64,000 nt of DNA from Selaginella tamariscina (Eukaryota > Streptophyta > Lycopodiopsida > Selaginellales > Selaginellaceae): assembly GCA_003024785.1 (NCBI GenBank), contig PUQB01000043.1, forward strand, positions 798,429 through 862,428, read 5' to 3'. Shown here piece after piece: positions 12,115 through 23,319 of the stretch (positions within the stretch are counted from its first letter, which is position 1; every line of letters begins with the position of its first letter). A model generated the notes under the pieces. It was not told the DNA's origin. It searched no databases and saw nothing but the letters and a program-made list of their open reading frames with translations. Made by a program: the position numbers and the translations under genes.

Positions 12115-12228
12115 ATTTTGGAAGTCTCCCTCATGTGAGCTATCCACAAATGAAGAGAATGCATCTTGCTAAACACCTCTTCAGCTGCAGCCATGTTACC
12201 ACATTTCCCATAAAAGTCCACTGTGTCT
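12115..12228 (-). pseudogene. PPR-like fragment
   Basis: The minus strand reads DTVDFYGKCGNMAAAEEVFS, which fits the plant pentatricopeptide repeat consensus (Y-x-K-C-G ... A-x-x-V-F-x-x-M), then KMHSLHLWIAHM. Only about one repeat is present and no start or continuation was found. It is probably a captured fragment of an organelle RNA-editing type PPR gene. Confidence 0.5.
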
Positions 12229-12635
12229 GTACACATAGAGAGTTACATAGAGCTGCATATATGAAAAATGTAGACATGTTGGTAGAGTTTGAACCTTAAT
12301 CTCTCTCTCTCACACACACACACACGCGCACACATTCGTATTTCTGTAGACACGCATCAACTATGTTTAGACACTAGCTTCTATTTGAACAAAAATTGAA
12401 CGGTTCCAACACGTGGGTGGATGTAGTTTAGGCATAATATAGTATACATAAGTTTGATCGCGATCTACGTGAAAATGTATTCATACATGAAAAGTTATAT
12501 ATACAGAAACGCTCGTTATTTGTATCGACACATTATCTAGATTCCACACACACATATGCACACATAGACAAGATGCAAGCACATGTGCAATGTGCTTGTT
12601 CACATTGGTATTGCCGTCTAGGTGGCTTTGGCAAG
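12229..12635. other. AT-rich spacer with microsatellites
   Basis: No gene seen. It contains (TC)n/(CA)n runs at about 12,301-12,330 and scattered CACA-rich AT sequence, then grades into the GC-rich element that starts near 12,640. Confidence 0.5.
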
Positions 12636-12682
12636 GGCTCTTATTGGTGCTGGATTAGCGATTGTGGTGCTTGCAATACTGG

Positions 12683-13260
12683 TTGACGGTGGCCCGTCAT
12701 CGCGGCAATCCGGCAAGTCGCCACTGGCGTGGACAAGCGGCTGGACGAAACGCCGGATAAGGGAGGTACTTCAGGTACGGACTGATGGCGACCGGTGTTA
12801 GGCGGCGGCATAAGCGGGCAAAGATCCGATCGTCCGGACCAACCACCCTAAGTACGAAGGACAGCACGCATGGGGAGGCGCATAAATGTGACAGGCAGGA
12901 CTCTGTCACCAGGTGGCAGACCAGTGAGAGAGTGCCACCTGTAGCTAGGGACTAGTGGTAGGTACCCACTATATAAGCTGGAAGGCTGGTAGTGGGTCGG
13001 GGTCTTTTTGGGAGTCAAGTCTGTGTCTTATAAATTACTCCACTGTCGAAGATAGTTGTACTCAGGCAGGCAATATATATCCATTTCCTTCTATTCTCCC
13101 CACCAGCGGGCGTTCCCCGCTTGCCGACTCCTGTGTCCCGCAATCCTCTCTGCCCAATCATCTCAGTAGAACTCCCCTCTCACCTGTACACGGACCCTCG
13201 CGGTGTCCGGTAGAGGCCATCCCAATACATTCCACCACTCCTAAGGTAAGGTCCGGCGTG
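12683..13260 (+). promoter_or_regulatory. LTR-like leader with TATA box
   Basis: ACTATATAAGCTGG at about 12,968-12,981 is a good TATA box. The pyrimidine-rich tract at about 13,080-13,230 and the AAGGTAAGG near 13,245 fit an LTR/leader of a GC-rich plant gypsy element. Without a second copy in the window, the LTR edges are guesses. Confidence 0.4.
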
Positions 13261-13397
13261 TGACCAAACCTCCGGGGTTGGACGCTCTCGACAGCGTCCT
13301 AGCGACCACTACAGCTTCCTGAGAAGCACCACATCTGGCCTGCGGAGTCCCCGACGACCATTTGTGGCAACCACGGAGGGATAGATAGTACACATAG

Positions 13398-13625
13398 ATG
13401 GAGTTCACTATAGCAAGTAGAGTGGCGGCTCGACGAAGAGCCGGGATTAACTCATTCGAGCAAATAGAGATTGACGAGCAACAGCTGACCAGGAGAATGC
13501 GATGGGCCGGCCGAGGGAGATTGATGGACGGCGGCGAGGCACCTCGGTTGCCGCAATCGGCCCCTGCCTCACCTAATCGAGGGAACGACGGTAATGCCGC
13601 ATGGCCGAATCTCCAAGCAGCGTAA
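13398..13625 (+). CDS. Short arginine-rich ORF in retroelement leader
   Basis: A 75-residue open frame, rich in arginine and alanine, begins 140 bp after the leader. It could be a broken start of the element's gag. No domain was recognised, and GC-rich DNA easily gives long frames, so confidence is low. Confidence 0.25.
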   Translation: MEFTIASRVAARRRAGINSFEQIEIDEQQLTRRMRWAGRGRLMDGGEAPRLPQSAPASPNRGNDGNAAWPNLQAA

Positions 13626-14608
13626 ACTAGCACACCAGCGGCAGAGGGGTCGCACGCCACTGACGACGAGAAGGATATGAAGGAACCGCAGCACGTCGGA
13701 TGACAATCCAGGCACGGCAGCATGCGGGCATGATCAGCACCCGGACGGGCGACTTCGCCCGACAGTAACCTACGAAGCAGAGTGGGATGGATGGCAAGAC
13801 GACGAAAGCCCTCCGCCTCTCGACGTAGGTGAAAGTGACGGCCACGAAGAGCCCATACCAACAAGCAGAACAGTGTTTGACGAGTACCCCCGAAGGAGGA
13901 AACTTCGCCCAGGACAACCCCAGGAGAGGGCAGCCCTGCGACGGAGGCAAGAATCTCGAGGGGCGAAAGCAACACGGATAGCGGGGACGTGAGCCAGAAG
14001 CCCAGCGTGACCAGCGCCACGATGGAGGTAAGATAGGAAACCCAGGGCCATCGTCACCCATCAGGGTGCGGGGGCCCGTGTCTGCCCGGAAAGAGGGGAG
14101 GAAGAGCCTCATCCGGGAAGCCCCGTAGGGAGGGGCATCGATTGCCAACAAGGCAACCTCTGCACCAGGAGTTCAGCCGATCGGACGACGCAGCAGGTCA
14201 GGGTGGTTACCAGGATGAGAACCCAAGGCTTCGGAAGGCCGGGGTACACATGGGACGACCGCCTGCCGAGGCGACTGGACGTCGACGAGCTGACGGACTG
14301 GGAGGAGGCACCAGAAAGAGGGCCGCACAGTGGCTACCTTGGAGAAGGGACGAGAGGAATTCGTCCAAGGGCAGGAGAGATTCGCCCGAGCGACTAGTAT
14401 CGCACCGGCCCCGCAAGGGAAATCCGCCAGGGCACACGGCAGAGCCGCAACCATCACCAGAGGGGGATACCGTCTCGGGGCGAGGAGGAATCGCCCCATC
14501 GATCACGACCGTCTAGACGTCGCGGGGGATTCCGCACGTCATACAAAACTACTCGCTGGAGGAGGGAAAACCGTCCAGCCAAGGTAAGCCGCGCCACCAG
14601 CCGTCAGG

Positions 14609-15630
14609 TTGGTCCCGCGCGGGGGCCCCGAGGGACACGGGAGGAGCCCGTCCTCGTCACCAACCCTCAATGGGAGGGCAGGGCCGCGAGGAAGGAAAGG
14701 GTGCCCGCAGAATACCAGGACGTGGACTACACCACGTCCGAAGCGGAGGGTCCGATCGGAACAACTCTCAGGCACAACGGGACGCCAGGGAGCCGACCCG
14801 GTCACCTTATTAGCCCAAGCACTCAATCGGATGCAGGAGAGCACTGTAACAGTGCCCTTACCCGCGTTCCGTGGAGCGAAGGGGGAAGACGCAGACCAAC
14901 ACGTACACAAGTTCGAACAGGTGTGCGAACTCCGGAGTGTGAGCGACAATCACAAGAAGTTGAGTGCCTTTGCATGCACTCTGGACAAGAAGGCACATGC
15001 CTGGTGGATGCGATTCCACGAGGCGAACGAAGGAGCCCGCTGGGAGACCGCACGAAGGGCTTTCTGGATACCTTGGGAAGAAAAGAGTGAAGAGGAGGTG
15101 ATCCACAAGCTAACGAGCTTGAAACAGAAAGCAGGAGAGTCGGTCGACGAGTACACGGTCCGCATGCTGGGGTATATCGCCCGGCTAAGAGACGCCCCAG
15201 TTGACCTGACCAAGAAAATGTGGTACCGAAAGGGACTGCGGCGGAGATCCGCAAGTGGATCGGCTTGGACGACGACCGGACGTTCGACAAGTTACTCCGG
15301 TACGCCAAGAAGGCCGAAAAGCGGGAGGCTGAAAGACGCCAAGAAAGGAAGGCACATGATAAATCGGACGCAGAGAGGCGAACGATACCGCATCGGATGA
15401 GGAAAACCTCTCAGATGCTCCAAGGCCGACCAAAAAAGAGAGCCGGTCGGGTACCAAGGGACACAGGCAGCTGCAGCGGGGGAAACCCTACGAGGGGCCA
15501 CGGAAGGAAGACTTATCCACGACACTGGCTCAAATGGGATACACCGCACGGGGGGATAAGTACTGTCGGGTGTGTAACATCCGCGGATCTCACAACACGG
15601 ACGATTGCTACCGGCTGGCCGAACTCCTGA
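14609..15630 (+). pseudogene. Retrotransposon gag
   Basis: The long frame from 14,609 contains PLPAFRGAKGEDADQHVHKF, AFACTLDKKAHAWWMRF and VIHKLTSLKQKAGESVDEYT, the classic retrotrans_gag pattern with a tryptophan-rich core and the later Q-x-x-x-E-S-V-x-E-Y motif. The frame shifts by one base near 15,225 and continues with EIRKWIGLDDDRTFDKLLRY and a basic helix rich in E, R and K. This would be the capsid of the GC-rich element. Confidence 0.75.
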
Positions 15631-15896
15631 GCAAAAGGCCACCACAGGTAGCCACTGGCAGTAGAACGAGGAACCGAAGAGGGTACAGATGGCCGAAGGA
15701 GTTACGGCCGCAGGACGGAGGGAGACAACCAACCCGTAGGAGGTCCCGTTCAGGGGACCAAAATCGTAGGCCCCACTCCCGAGAACGGCCACCGTACCGA
15801 CCCAGGTATGGCGACAGAGAGAGAAACGCAAGGAGGTGTTGTGCGCACTATGCGGAGGCCCACACCCGCTCTACCGTTGTTCATGGGTATCATTGA
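15534..15896 (+). pseudogene. Nucleocapsid zinc-knuckle region
   Basis: CRVCNIRGSHNTDDC near 15,565-15,610 is a CX2CX5HX4C variant of the gag zinc knuckle. A second cysteine-rich block, CALCGGPHPLYRC, lies in a neighbouring frame at about 15,839-15,877. The basic, arginine-rich linker between them fits an RNA-binding nucleocapsid. Frames overlap, so at least one frameshift is present. Confidence 0.6.
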
Positions 15897-16362
15897 TCAA
15901 ACCAATGCTAGAAGCGCAAGCAGCCGGCGTGCCAGGACGAGTAACGGGCAGATCCCGCCAACCCAATTCCAAACTCCACACCGCAAGTAAACCAAGTAAC
16001 GGTGGTACTACCAGAACAGGACGTCAGGACAGACATAGTACGCAGGCTCCCGGCAGACGAAACAAGGGAAACCCAAAGGCGGAGAACCAGGGGGCGCAAG
16101 GCGCGAAAAGAGAAGACAGGCAATAAACACCCCGGTTTTAAAGCAGTGGGTAAGGAAGCAAACGCAAAACTGACAGCCTCGGAACCTGTGGAGCCCAGCC
16201 GAGGCCAGGAATGCTAAGAAAACTAAGGAGAAGGCGAAACCGCGCATTCGTAAGGGGGGAGGCCCAGAAGGGGTCAAACAGGAAACACGCTAGTTCCCAC
16301 CGCACAATGGGAGAATCGGGTACGACCAGCAGCAAGACCCCACCAAGAGGCACTGCAACCAC

Positions 16363-16734
16363 ATGGACTACGTGAACGACGTACCGACTATCCCGGTTCG
16401 CATGGTGGGACACACAATCAGCGAAGTAATTATAGATGGGGGGTCAGCAGTCAATGTCATGTCAGCAGAGCTCCACAGGAAATTACGTATGCCAACTCCG
16501 GAACCCACCCATTTCAAGTACGCATGGCCAATCAGGCCGAGGTGGCCCCAAGGGCATTCTGAGGGCAGTGGAGGTCGAGATCCAAACGGTCAAATTTTGG
16601 ATCAACGTTGTGGTCCTGGATATGCACGCCAGGGGGGATTCGACCTACTCCTCGGTCGACCCTGGCTCAGGGGTGCAAAGGTACAGCACGATTGGGAGCA
16701 CCAACAGATACATTCCGCACCAGACGGGCGATAA
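16363..16734 (+). pseudogene. Retropepsin-like aspartic protease
   Basis: The active site reads VIIDGGSAVNVMSAEL (D-G-G in place of the commoner D-[ST]-G; DGG occurs in many plant gypsy proteases). FDLLLGRPWL, the second conserved block, follows at about 16,640-16,670. One frame carries both, although the sequence between them looks damaged. No reverse transcriptase follows. Confidence 0.65.
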
Positions 16735-17705
16735 GGTCCATACCCACAGGCGAAACCCAGGCCCCACGAGATTGGGGCGATGGAGTATCAGGGGCCCGGC
16801 GGGCTGGGGATGGAGCAGGGCGTAACAGCGACCTCCGCAGGCCGGCCCCGGGATTGGGTCGCGCCAGACAGGAGGCCTCGCATCAGAGGCAGGCCTACGT
16901 AAAGGAGCTAGGGATCGCAAAGCAACCAAAGCCCGAGACTATCGGCACCGGAACGTTGGTTCCCAACCACCAAGACAAGTCCGGAGGGCCTATGTGGACA
17001 TACCCAAGCCAGACGGCCCCCCAATCAAGCGGAGCCACTCCAGAGCCGGTATCGACAGGGATCGGCAGCCCTTTTATGGTCCTGGTCCCAAGGAGAGATA
17101 TCCTCTACCTGGGCCGATCAGATCGGCCCGGGAAGTGGGGGGAGAAGCTCCGGTGTAGACACGCCGGGTGGAAGTAGGACACGGAAACCTAGATAGGGGA
17201 CATGCGGGGCCAGTATGGGGAAGAAGTGGCAGGAAGGGATCAACAGGTAAAACTGTGCAGTTAGAGCCACAAGGGATCTCACCAGGCGGCAGCAAAACAA
17301 CCACAGTCTACGTTAACAGACAAGTACCATGACGAACGGCCGATAGTAGCAGCGCTGGTCACCCAGATGGAACACAGATTGAGGAATCCGGGGCAGAACC
17401 AGCGAACCATGGGGCGAAGAGATAGGGAGGACGGAGGAGCCGGAAGCAGGATCTCCAAACGCACGTGTGGCCAGCTCACAGGACCACATGGTCCACGAGG
17501 TTGGACCACAGGCGTGAGGCACACACTACGAAGGCAATGATGGTCAGGCGGCGCCATCATTGCATATCCAGGCGCAGGATAGACGCGCCAGACACCTCGG
17601 AGGACGCCACAAGGACGGTCACGGCACCTACACTCAAAAGGCGGTGCACAATGCCACACCTCCATTACCATGACCACGGGTGGAAAGAGAAATCGGAGTG
17701 GTGAT
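16735..17705. other. GC-rich degenerate tail of the gag-protease element
   Basis: Only short, arginine- and glycine-rich frames occur here and none shows RT, RNase H, integrase or chromodomain motifs. The right edge at about 17,700 is a sharp drop in GC content. Confidence 0.4.
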
Positions 17706-17871
17706 CAGAGAAATTCGAGTGCTCATCAAGGGCAAGACAAGCATTGGAGCTAGTATCGCCCAGGTACTCCAAGTTCAAGGAATTAATTCTTGATGAAAGG
17801 GGAAATTAGGTTGTATGGCCTTACAATCTACTTAAATCCTCCAGTGAAAGCATGTTCAAATCACAATGAGG

Positions 17872-18240
17872 ATATATAGAGAAACTTTCAACTACTTATG
17901 CCAGCAGTTAGGTCCAAGTTGCGGTGTTTGATACACATATGAGGGCTACAATTTCTGTGGAGAAAAAACTTGTGTGGCTTCTCACCAAGCTGGCTACATG
18001 AAATCTGATCAAAGATATAGTGACATTTATGGAATTGGTGTAGCACAGTGCAAACTGTAGTGATAGAATTTTGCATGGTTTAGAAAAGAAGTTGAAACCA
18101 TTATGCATCAATTGGCCTCATCCACAGAGAATGAAAATTCTAGCTCAAGAGTTTGAAGCAGTTAGAGGCATTTCTTTGGTGGTCGATGTTATCTTGCTAG
18201 TTTGAAAATTAGTGAAGGGCATCTTGGGGCATATAGCTAG
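17872..18240 (+). pseudogene. PIF/Harbinger transposase (HARBI1-like) relic
   Basis: In-frame pieces read MRATISVEKKLVWLLTKLAT (cf. the helix-turn-helix region of HARBI1-type proteins) and then NWPHPQRMKILAQEFEAVRG followed by SLVVDV, which fits the W-P ... F-E ... G-x-x-x-V-V-x-x-I-D block holding the first catalytic aspartate. Stops and at least one frameshift lie between and after these. No terminal repeats were identified. Confidence 0.65.
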
Positions 18241-19262
18241 TGGGGGATGCAGCTTATGCTGCAAAATTGGCTCTAGTTGCCATAAATTTATAATAAACTT
18301 CTCTACTAACTTCATTATGCCTTTTAATTTCTTGTACTCTGCGTATTCAACCCTCTACTTGTTATAACATGCTTTTAAAAATCTGGTGCTTGAGTTGTGT
18401 ACAGAAAGAATGAATGAATCATTAATTTAAATTTGGTGTACCAATTATTCTAGCTTGGACAATTTGTCACAAGTTCACTCCTTGCTTGGATGGCTTGTTA
18501 AACTCCTCAAGCATCTCCTCCCTCGTAGCAATAAACAATTCTACATGTTTGGTCTTTTTATCTATGACTAGAATCCTCTTTAGACTTAATTTTCTTACTG
18601 GTGGTTGCATCTTGGACCAAGTGGCCTTCCTTTCTTCTTCTTGGGCTGCTCTACAAGGAATTGCAAGATTTCAACCTCATGATGTGGCTTGGAAGGAATA
18701 TACAGATTGAAACATGGAGAGCCTTGGGACTCTATGAGAATACTCAGCTCATCCTGAATGAATTGTTGCTCCAGGTTCATAGCCATCACAAATTGCCCTA
18801 TTCTTGTTTGCCAAAAAATTGAAGCAAAAAAAAAAAGACGTTTAACAATTGTTTAAGGGAAAAATCCTACGGTGGCCCCTGTCATATACGTGTATGCTTG
18901 AATACGGATACATACAGAGCATATACATAAACGAGAACAGTGTATGATCTACATGTGTAAAAATGTCAAGTGAGATAAGGAATGCCTTACTAATTATGTT
19001 GTTTATAGAAAACATACATTCATTATCGCCTACATACATGTACATTCAGGGTGTATCTTGTGAATACACACACTAAGATAAAGCGGCAGAAACTCGTATT
19101 TATACAACTTTGGAGACCATATTAAGGAACAGATCCAACTGAAGATGAGAAAACACCGTAAAAGTTCACACACACAGGCAATGAAAAACACGCTGCACCT
19201 CAAAGAAACGTGCACCACTTCAAGATTATAAATGATAATAATTCTCACTTGAAAATAAAGAA
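18241..19262. other. AT-rich intergenic stretch with an unassigned coding-like patch
   Basis: On the minus strand at about 18,480-18,790 two overlapping frames give sequence that looks protein-like (for example LSLKRILVIDKKTKHVELFI and QFLVEQPKKKKGRPLGP), but no family is recognised and no start or splice structure is convincing. The rest is AT-rich with (CA)/(TA) microsatellites. I see no other gene. Confidence 0.35.
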
Positions 19263-19270
19263 GCTGTTTC

Positions 19271-19855
19271 TCATTTCAAGTCCTTGACATATCCAGCTTC
19301 CTCTAGAAACCTAGTCTCAGTGGAGCCAAGGCTGTTGAGCTCTAGAAAGGAAGCTATCTGTTTGCTCAGGCAACAGCAATCTGTCGTAAGGTGTGGGGAC
19401 ACCGGAACAGGTGAACGACTCGACTTCGGATACGATACGACCCCGGGAGAACCTCCCCGTATGTCTTGAAGAGTACTTTTCGTTATTGAAGGACAGGTAC
19501 AGACACTGTCTATAATAGGTAGGTGTAAATGCATCCCTGTAATGTATACGTGGCTGTCTATTTCAGAATGCATGTGCAGCACATGAAAGACATGCACACT
19601 ATGGACCGTGAATAAACATGCAGCTGGAGTGTGTGTGTGGTGTGTGAGAGAGAGACGAGACGATACCATGTGCCGAATTGCCGTGTCGAGGGACTTCTTG
19701 GAAATGCAGTAGATGGTTGTAGCTCCTGTAGATGAGAGGGTAACGCCCAAGTTCCCGTAGTTTTTGAGTGTGGAAGAGGAGTGTTCGTGGGGGGCTGATA
19801 CTTGCCGCGGTCTACGAACGGGGGACGTTCCTCTGGAGGCTCGTCCATTGCTCAT
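19271..19855 (-). CDS. Unrecognised protein, probably two exons
   Basis: A 194-codon open frame runs from the ATG at 19,855 to the stop at 19,271. Its middle (about 19,490-19,670) is histidine/threonine-rich, contains a GT-rich microsatellite on the plus strand and has a possible donor (CATG|GTATCG near 19,668) and acceptor, so it is probably a retained intron. The ends read GNLGVTLSSTGATTIYCISK and LSKQIASFLELNSLGSTETR. I do not recognise the family. It is head-to-head with the Crinkler-like gene 1.1 kb to the right, so the GC-richer DNA between them could hold promoters. Confidence 0.35.
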   Translation of the reverse strand: MSNGRASRGTSPVRRPRQVSAPHEHSSSTLKNYGNLGVTLSSTGATTIYCISKKSLDTAIRHMVSSRLSLTHHTHTPAACLFTVHSVHVFHVLHMHSEIDSHVYITGMHLHLPIIDSVCTCPSITKSTLQDIRGGSPGVVSYPKSSRSPVPVSPHLTTDCCCLSKQIASFLELNSLGSTETRFLEEAGYVKDLK

Positions 19856-20934
19856 CTAAGACGTCATGGAGCTTGTCAATGGAGTCGTATTAGGAGTTCT
19901 TCGTGTAGGGGTCAAAGGCCGAGAAGAAGAACAAGGAGGGAGCCGGTGAATTCCGAGTCGGAGTCGAAGGCCGAGAAGCGGTAGTCCGAGTCGGAATAGA
20001 AGGCCTACGGCGGTACAGGTGGTGAGGGAGACGGAGCCGATGAAGGCCTTCGGGGTGTAGAAGGCCTAGAGGCACTACTAGTGGATGTTACCCTTTGGCG
20101 AGCTCGAAGGAAGCGGTGCACTCTGTCTACGGTTCGCACTCGGTTTCCCCTTATAGTGGTACTAGTGCTCACTCTCAAAGAAGATCCTCCAGATGATGAT
20201 CCTCCCCCAGGAAGTAGGACGATCCCAACAGTTGAGATTCCGTTGCGAGCTGCAGAATCGTTGTTAACGAGTTAGAACGTCGTAGCTTCAGATGTTGGAA
20301 ACAATAAATGCTTCTGCTTTCGTCGAGAAGGCTTGCCAGGCCAGCGAGATGATGCATCTCCCTGTTGTGTGGAGCTTGCCACGAGCCAGTCGCGGTCTGG
20401 AGAAGGAAACAGTGACGTCCTGGTGCCTGAAAGAAAAAGACACACAAGCATATTCAGACATAAAAATATTTTCTGCACTTTCTACTTCCGCAGATACACA
20501 TATGAGATTTATACCAATCGTAATCGTTTTTGTTGTCGGTCTCAGATGTCATTTGAAACTCTGCTCCGCGCGGGAAAAAGCCCCCGCCCTGCACAATCCA
20601 ATCCGACATCCGACATTCAATCGCCCGTCAGAGCAACAAGCATTCACTTACTTCCCATGATGATCCGCTGTCGCGTCGTGCTTTCTGATCATCCCTCCGG
20701 CCCGTCAGGTCCGGTTCATTCTCGGGAACCCTAAATTGGCATCATAAAACCCATCGACACGCAATCTCGGACCTTTATATATGATTAGGGTTATTGAGTT
20801 ACGATTCCGCCCATTGTCTTCTGCGTAATCTCCTATCTGTTCGATCTTGCCTCCTGATCCACGGATTGAAGACCGGAGGAACATAATCCGAGGGTTTAGC
20901 TAGAAAGCATTAAAGCTGCTGGGCGGCGCCGGGG
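19856..20934. other. Intergenic DNA between divergent candidate genes
   Basis: No supported gene. The segment contains an acidic/basic codon-biased repeat at 19,900-20,050 (GAGTCGGAGTCG-like) and, at 20,720-20,934, a leader with short AT tracts (TATATATGATTAGGG) followed by the pyrimidine-rich 5' region of the Crinkler-like gene. Confidence 0.3.
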
Positions 20935-22441
20935 ATGGCGCAGAAGACTGGTGAGATGAGTCTTTTGCTGATGTTTGTGCGACTAAATTTTGTTTCCCCA
21001 GGTCATGCATTCCTCAAATCAGCTCCCCATAAGGTCGGGGACTGGATGTGCTTGCCTCCGTATCAGTTTGAAGACGGTCAAGGTCCTCATTCGACAGTGC
21101 TACGAGCTGCTGTACATGGACATCCAGGAGTACTTCGCACTTGGTCAGCGGTTCATTCACATATCTGGGAACCCCGGCATTGGCAAGTCGTACTTTCTTT
21201 GGTACGTACTGGTTAGAATTCTCAACGACCCGGCCGAACAGGGTAATGCCGTCATTCTTCAGCTCGTGGAAGACGAGAATCGAAAAAACATTTCACATCT
21301 CTCCTGGGGGAGAAAATTGATCCGAATTGACGACCCGGAGGCATCACCTTATTACACTCGTCAAGGGACTTGGCTTCTAACAGATCAAAGATTCGTGGGA
21401 TTTGCCGCAGCAAAAACCGTCTTGTTCGCGTCTAAAAGAGGGTAACTGGGGGAAGGCTGTGAAGCTTCTTGACGAGAGCAAGTTCACGACTCTGTTCATG
21501 CCTCCCTGGTCATTGGAGGAACTCAAGATTTCTTTCTTCCATGGCAACGCTACTCGAACCATGCCTGACATCAATGAGTTTTGGGTGCGGTTCTATCTTT
21601 CCGGGCATATCGTCAGGTGGTACACATTTCCGCTGGAGAGCGTCTACTCGCAGCTAATGACCCGCGTGACCACGGTTGTCTCTACGGAGAAGACAATCAA
21701 CGCCACGCTGTTCCGGGGTGCTGGCGTTGACAAAGGCGAGTTTTCACACCACATCTTCTGCTCATGGCCATCTTTGGACTATACGCAGTTGAAGTCAACT
21801 TTCATCTCGGAGTTTGTAGCCGACTGCTTTGCGACGGCTTGCTTTCGAGGGGATTTAAAGGACTGGAATACGGAGGTGCTCAAAGCTGGCGGGAGACCCG
21901 GAGCTAAGATCTGCAGCTGGTGTTTTGTTTGAGAGATATGTGCATCATCGGCTGTCTCGAGGAGGTTTCTTCCCCAGTATTGACAACCCTGAAGTCGGTC
22001 TAGAGCTTCGAACTCGGGATGTAGAGTTCTTCAGTGGCAAGGATTTTCCTTTGCGCAATCAGTACTTGGACTTGTACCTCCGGCCGAATAGTTTCGAATT
22101 TTCCATGGTGGGACTCGGCATGTCTTCCAGATGTTCTGATTCAGGTCTCTATAGCGAAGACCAAGAGGCTGATTCCTAAGGAGGCGTATGAGGCACAGGT
22201 ATCCAAGATGAAAGAGTTTTGGAATCTGCATCCCAATGCCAAGTCGGGTCTGCGAGGAGTCTCCAACAAAGAGGTGTATGCTGTGCTGGTTAAGCTGGAG
22301 GGAGATGATTATACTTCTGTTCTTGATGGGCTTCGGGTCTGGGAGCCAGATGAGGAATCCTCTGAAGAAGAAACTGCGGTCCCAGCCTCTGGAGAGGAAA
22401 CTGAGGACGCAGACCACAGACGCAAACGGAGCGCACTATAG
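20935..22441 (+). pseudogene. Crinkler/RHS-like P-loop ATPase-domain gene, frameshifted
   Basis: An ATG at 20,935 starts a five-codon exon; a GT at 20,951 and CCCCAG at 20,996-21,001 fit an intron. The main domain has LIRQCYELLYMDIQEYF, then ISGNPGIGKSYFLWYVLVRI, a Walker A motif (GNPGIGKS) as in Crinkler and retrotransposon-hot-spot proteins, and later LFMPPWSLEEL. Frame changes occur near 21,075, near 21,430 and near 21,930-22,080. The last part carries DVLIQVSIAKTKRLI and an acidic tail. Such proteins combine an NTPase-like module with a variable effector module. The breaks suggest a pseudogene unless unannotated introns explain them. Confidence 0.6.
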
Positions 22442-22461
22442 CGTCAAGGAAGCCCATCGCA

Positions 22462-23232
22462 GTGAACTTGCAAACGGAGACAACAGAGCTGAAGAAGTTG
22501 AAAAGGAAGGTGACTCAGATACCTTTTCAGATGACAATCGCTCTCAAACAGGAGGACGGCTCAAGTCTGGATTACACGTCTCTGCGTGTTATCCACGAAA
22601 ATGTCAGGAACAGGATAGTCTACGAGCGCAATGCCACAGCACAGGTCATCGATGGGACTGATACTGTTGCTAAGGAACTTGGTAGCATTGACAACGAAGA
22701 AGAGGATATGAACCAAATGCAAGTCCTCATGAGACAAGGTCAGAAGCTAGGACTTTCTGCTGCTCTCTAACACGTCCGTGCAGGGAAAGGCGTTTCCTAC
22801 TACGAAGAACTAGAGGACGATGGTGAGCCAGTGTTTGCTGTATCGATAAATGCGAGGCGCACGGATGGAGCGGACGAGACGACGGAGCTGACAATTGACT
22901 GTACGGCTGGTCGGCTGGATGAAGAGGGGCGAGAGCTGGTATCTTTGTTGATGAGGTAATCTCTTCTTTGTGCTGTCTAAACTACTTACTTGCTGTCTAA
23001 ACAGCGTCGAGGAACGGACATAAGATACGACCGTCCTTTTAAGATCGTGGTTACGAAGGATAACGTAGGCAGATTGGGGGCCGCCTCAGATGTCCACAGT
23101 AGTGACCAATACGAAGTGCTTCTCACCCCTGCGAGGATGACAGTGAAGATTGTGTGCAAGGAGGACAGGCGCAGACTCAGCAAGTATTTCAGCGTCTGCG
23201 TTCAGGAACAACGACGAGGAAGTGCATTATGA
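22462..23232 (+). pseudogene. Downstream coding remnants, unrecognised
   Basis: Two further open stretches follow in the same orientation: 22,462-22,770 (lysine- and glutamate-rich, with KQEDGSSLDYTSLRVIHENV) and 22,990-23,232 (IRYDRPFKIVVTKDNVGRLG, ending KEDRRRLSKYFSV). They may be the C-terminal part of the Crinkler-like protein or a second protein. I recognise no domain. Confidence 0.3.
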
Positions 23233-23319
23233 TAGAGCATCTGGTCCTTCAGAAAGAACGGAGTTTGATCAAGACGTCTCACAGGAGCATTGTTCGTATT
23301 CTCTCCATAGTTTTCAAGT

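Larger units (their letters stand above)
12640..17705 (+). mobile_element. GC-rich gag-protease retrotransposon lacking visible RT
   Basis: Base composition rises sharply at about 12,640 and falls at about 17,700, setting this segment apart from its AT-rich surroundings. An LTR-like leader with a TATA box is followed by gag, two cysteine-rich motifs and an aspartic protease. After the protease (16,735-17,700) only broken frames are seen, with no RT, RNase H or integrase motif. No second LTR was recognised at the right end. It may be a non-autonomous gag-bearing element or a truncated Ty3/gypsy copy. Confidence 0.6.

Noticed and set aside
13241-14151. Long minus-strand frames in the GC-rich element
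   Set aside because: High GC makes stops rare; no domain is seen and the supported gag/protease coding lies on the plus strand.
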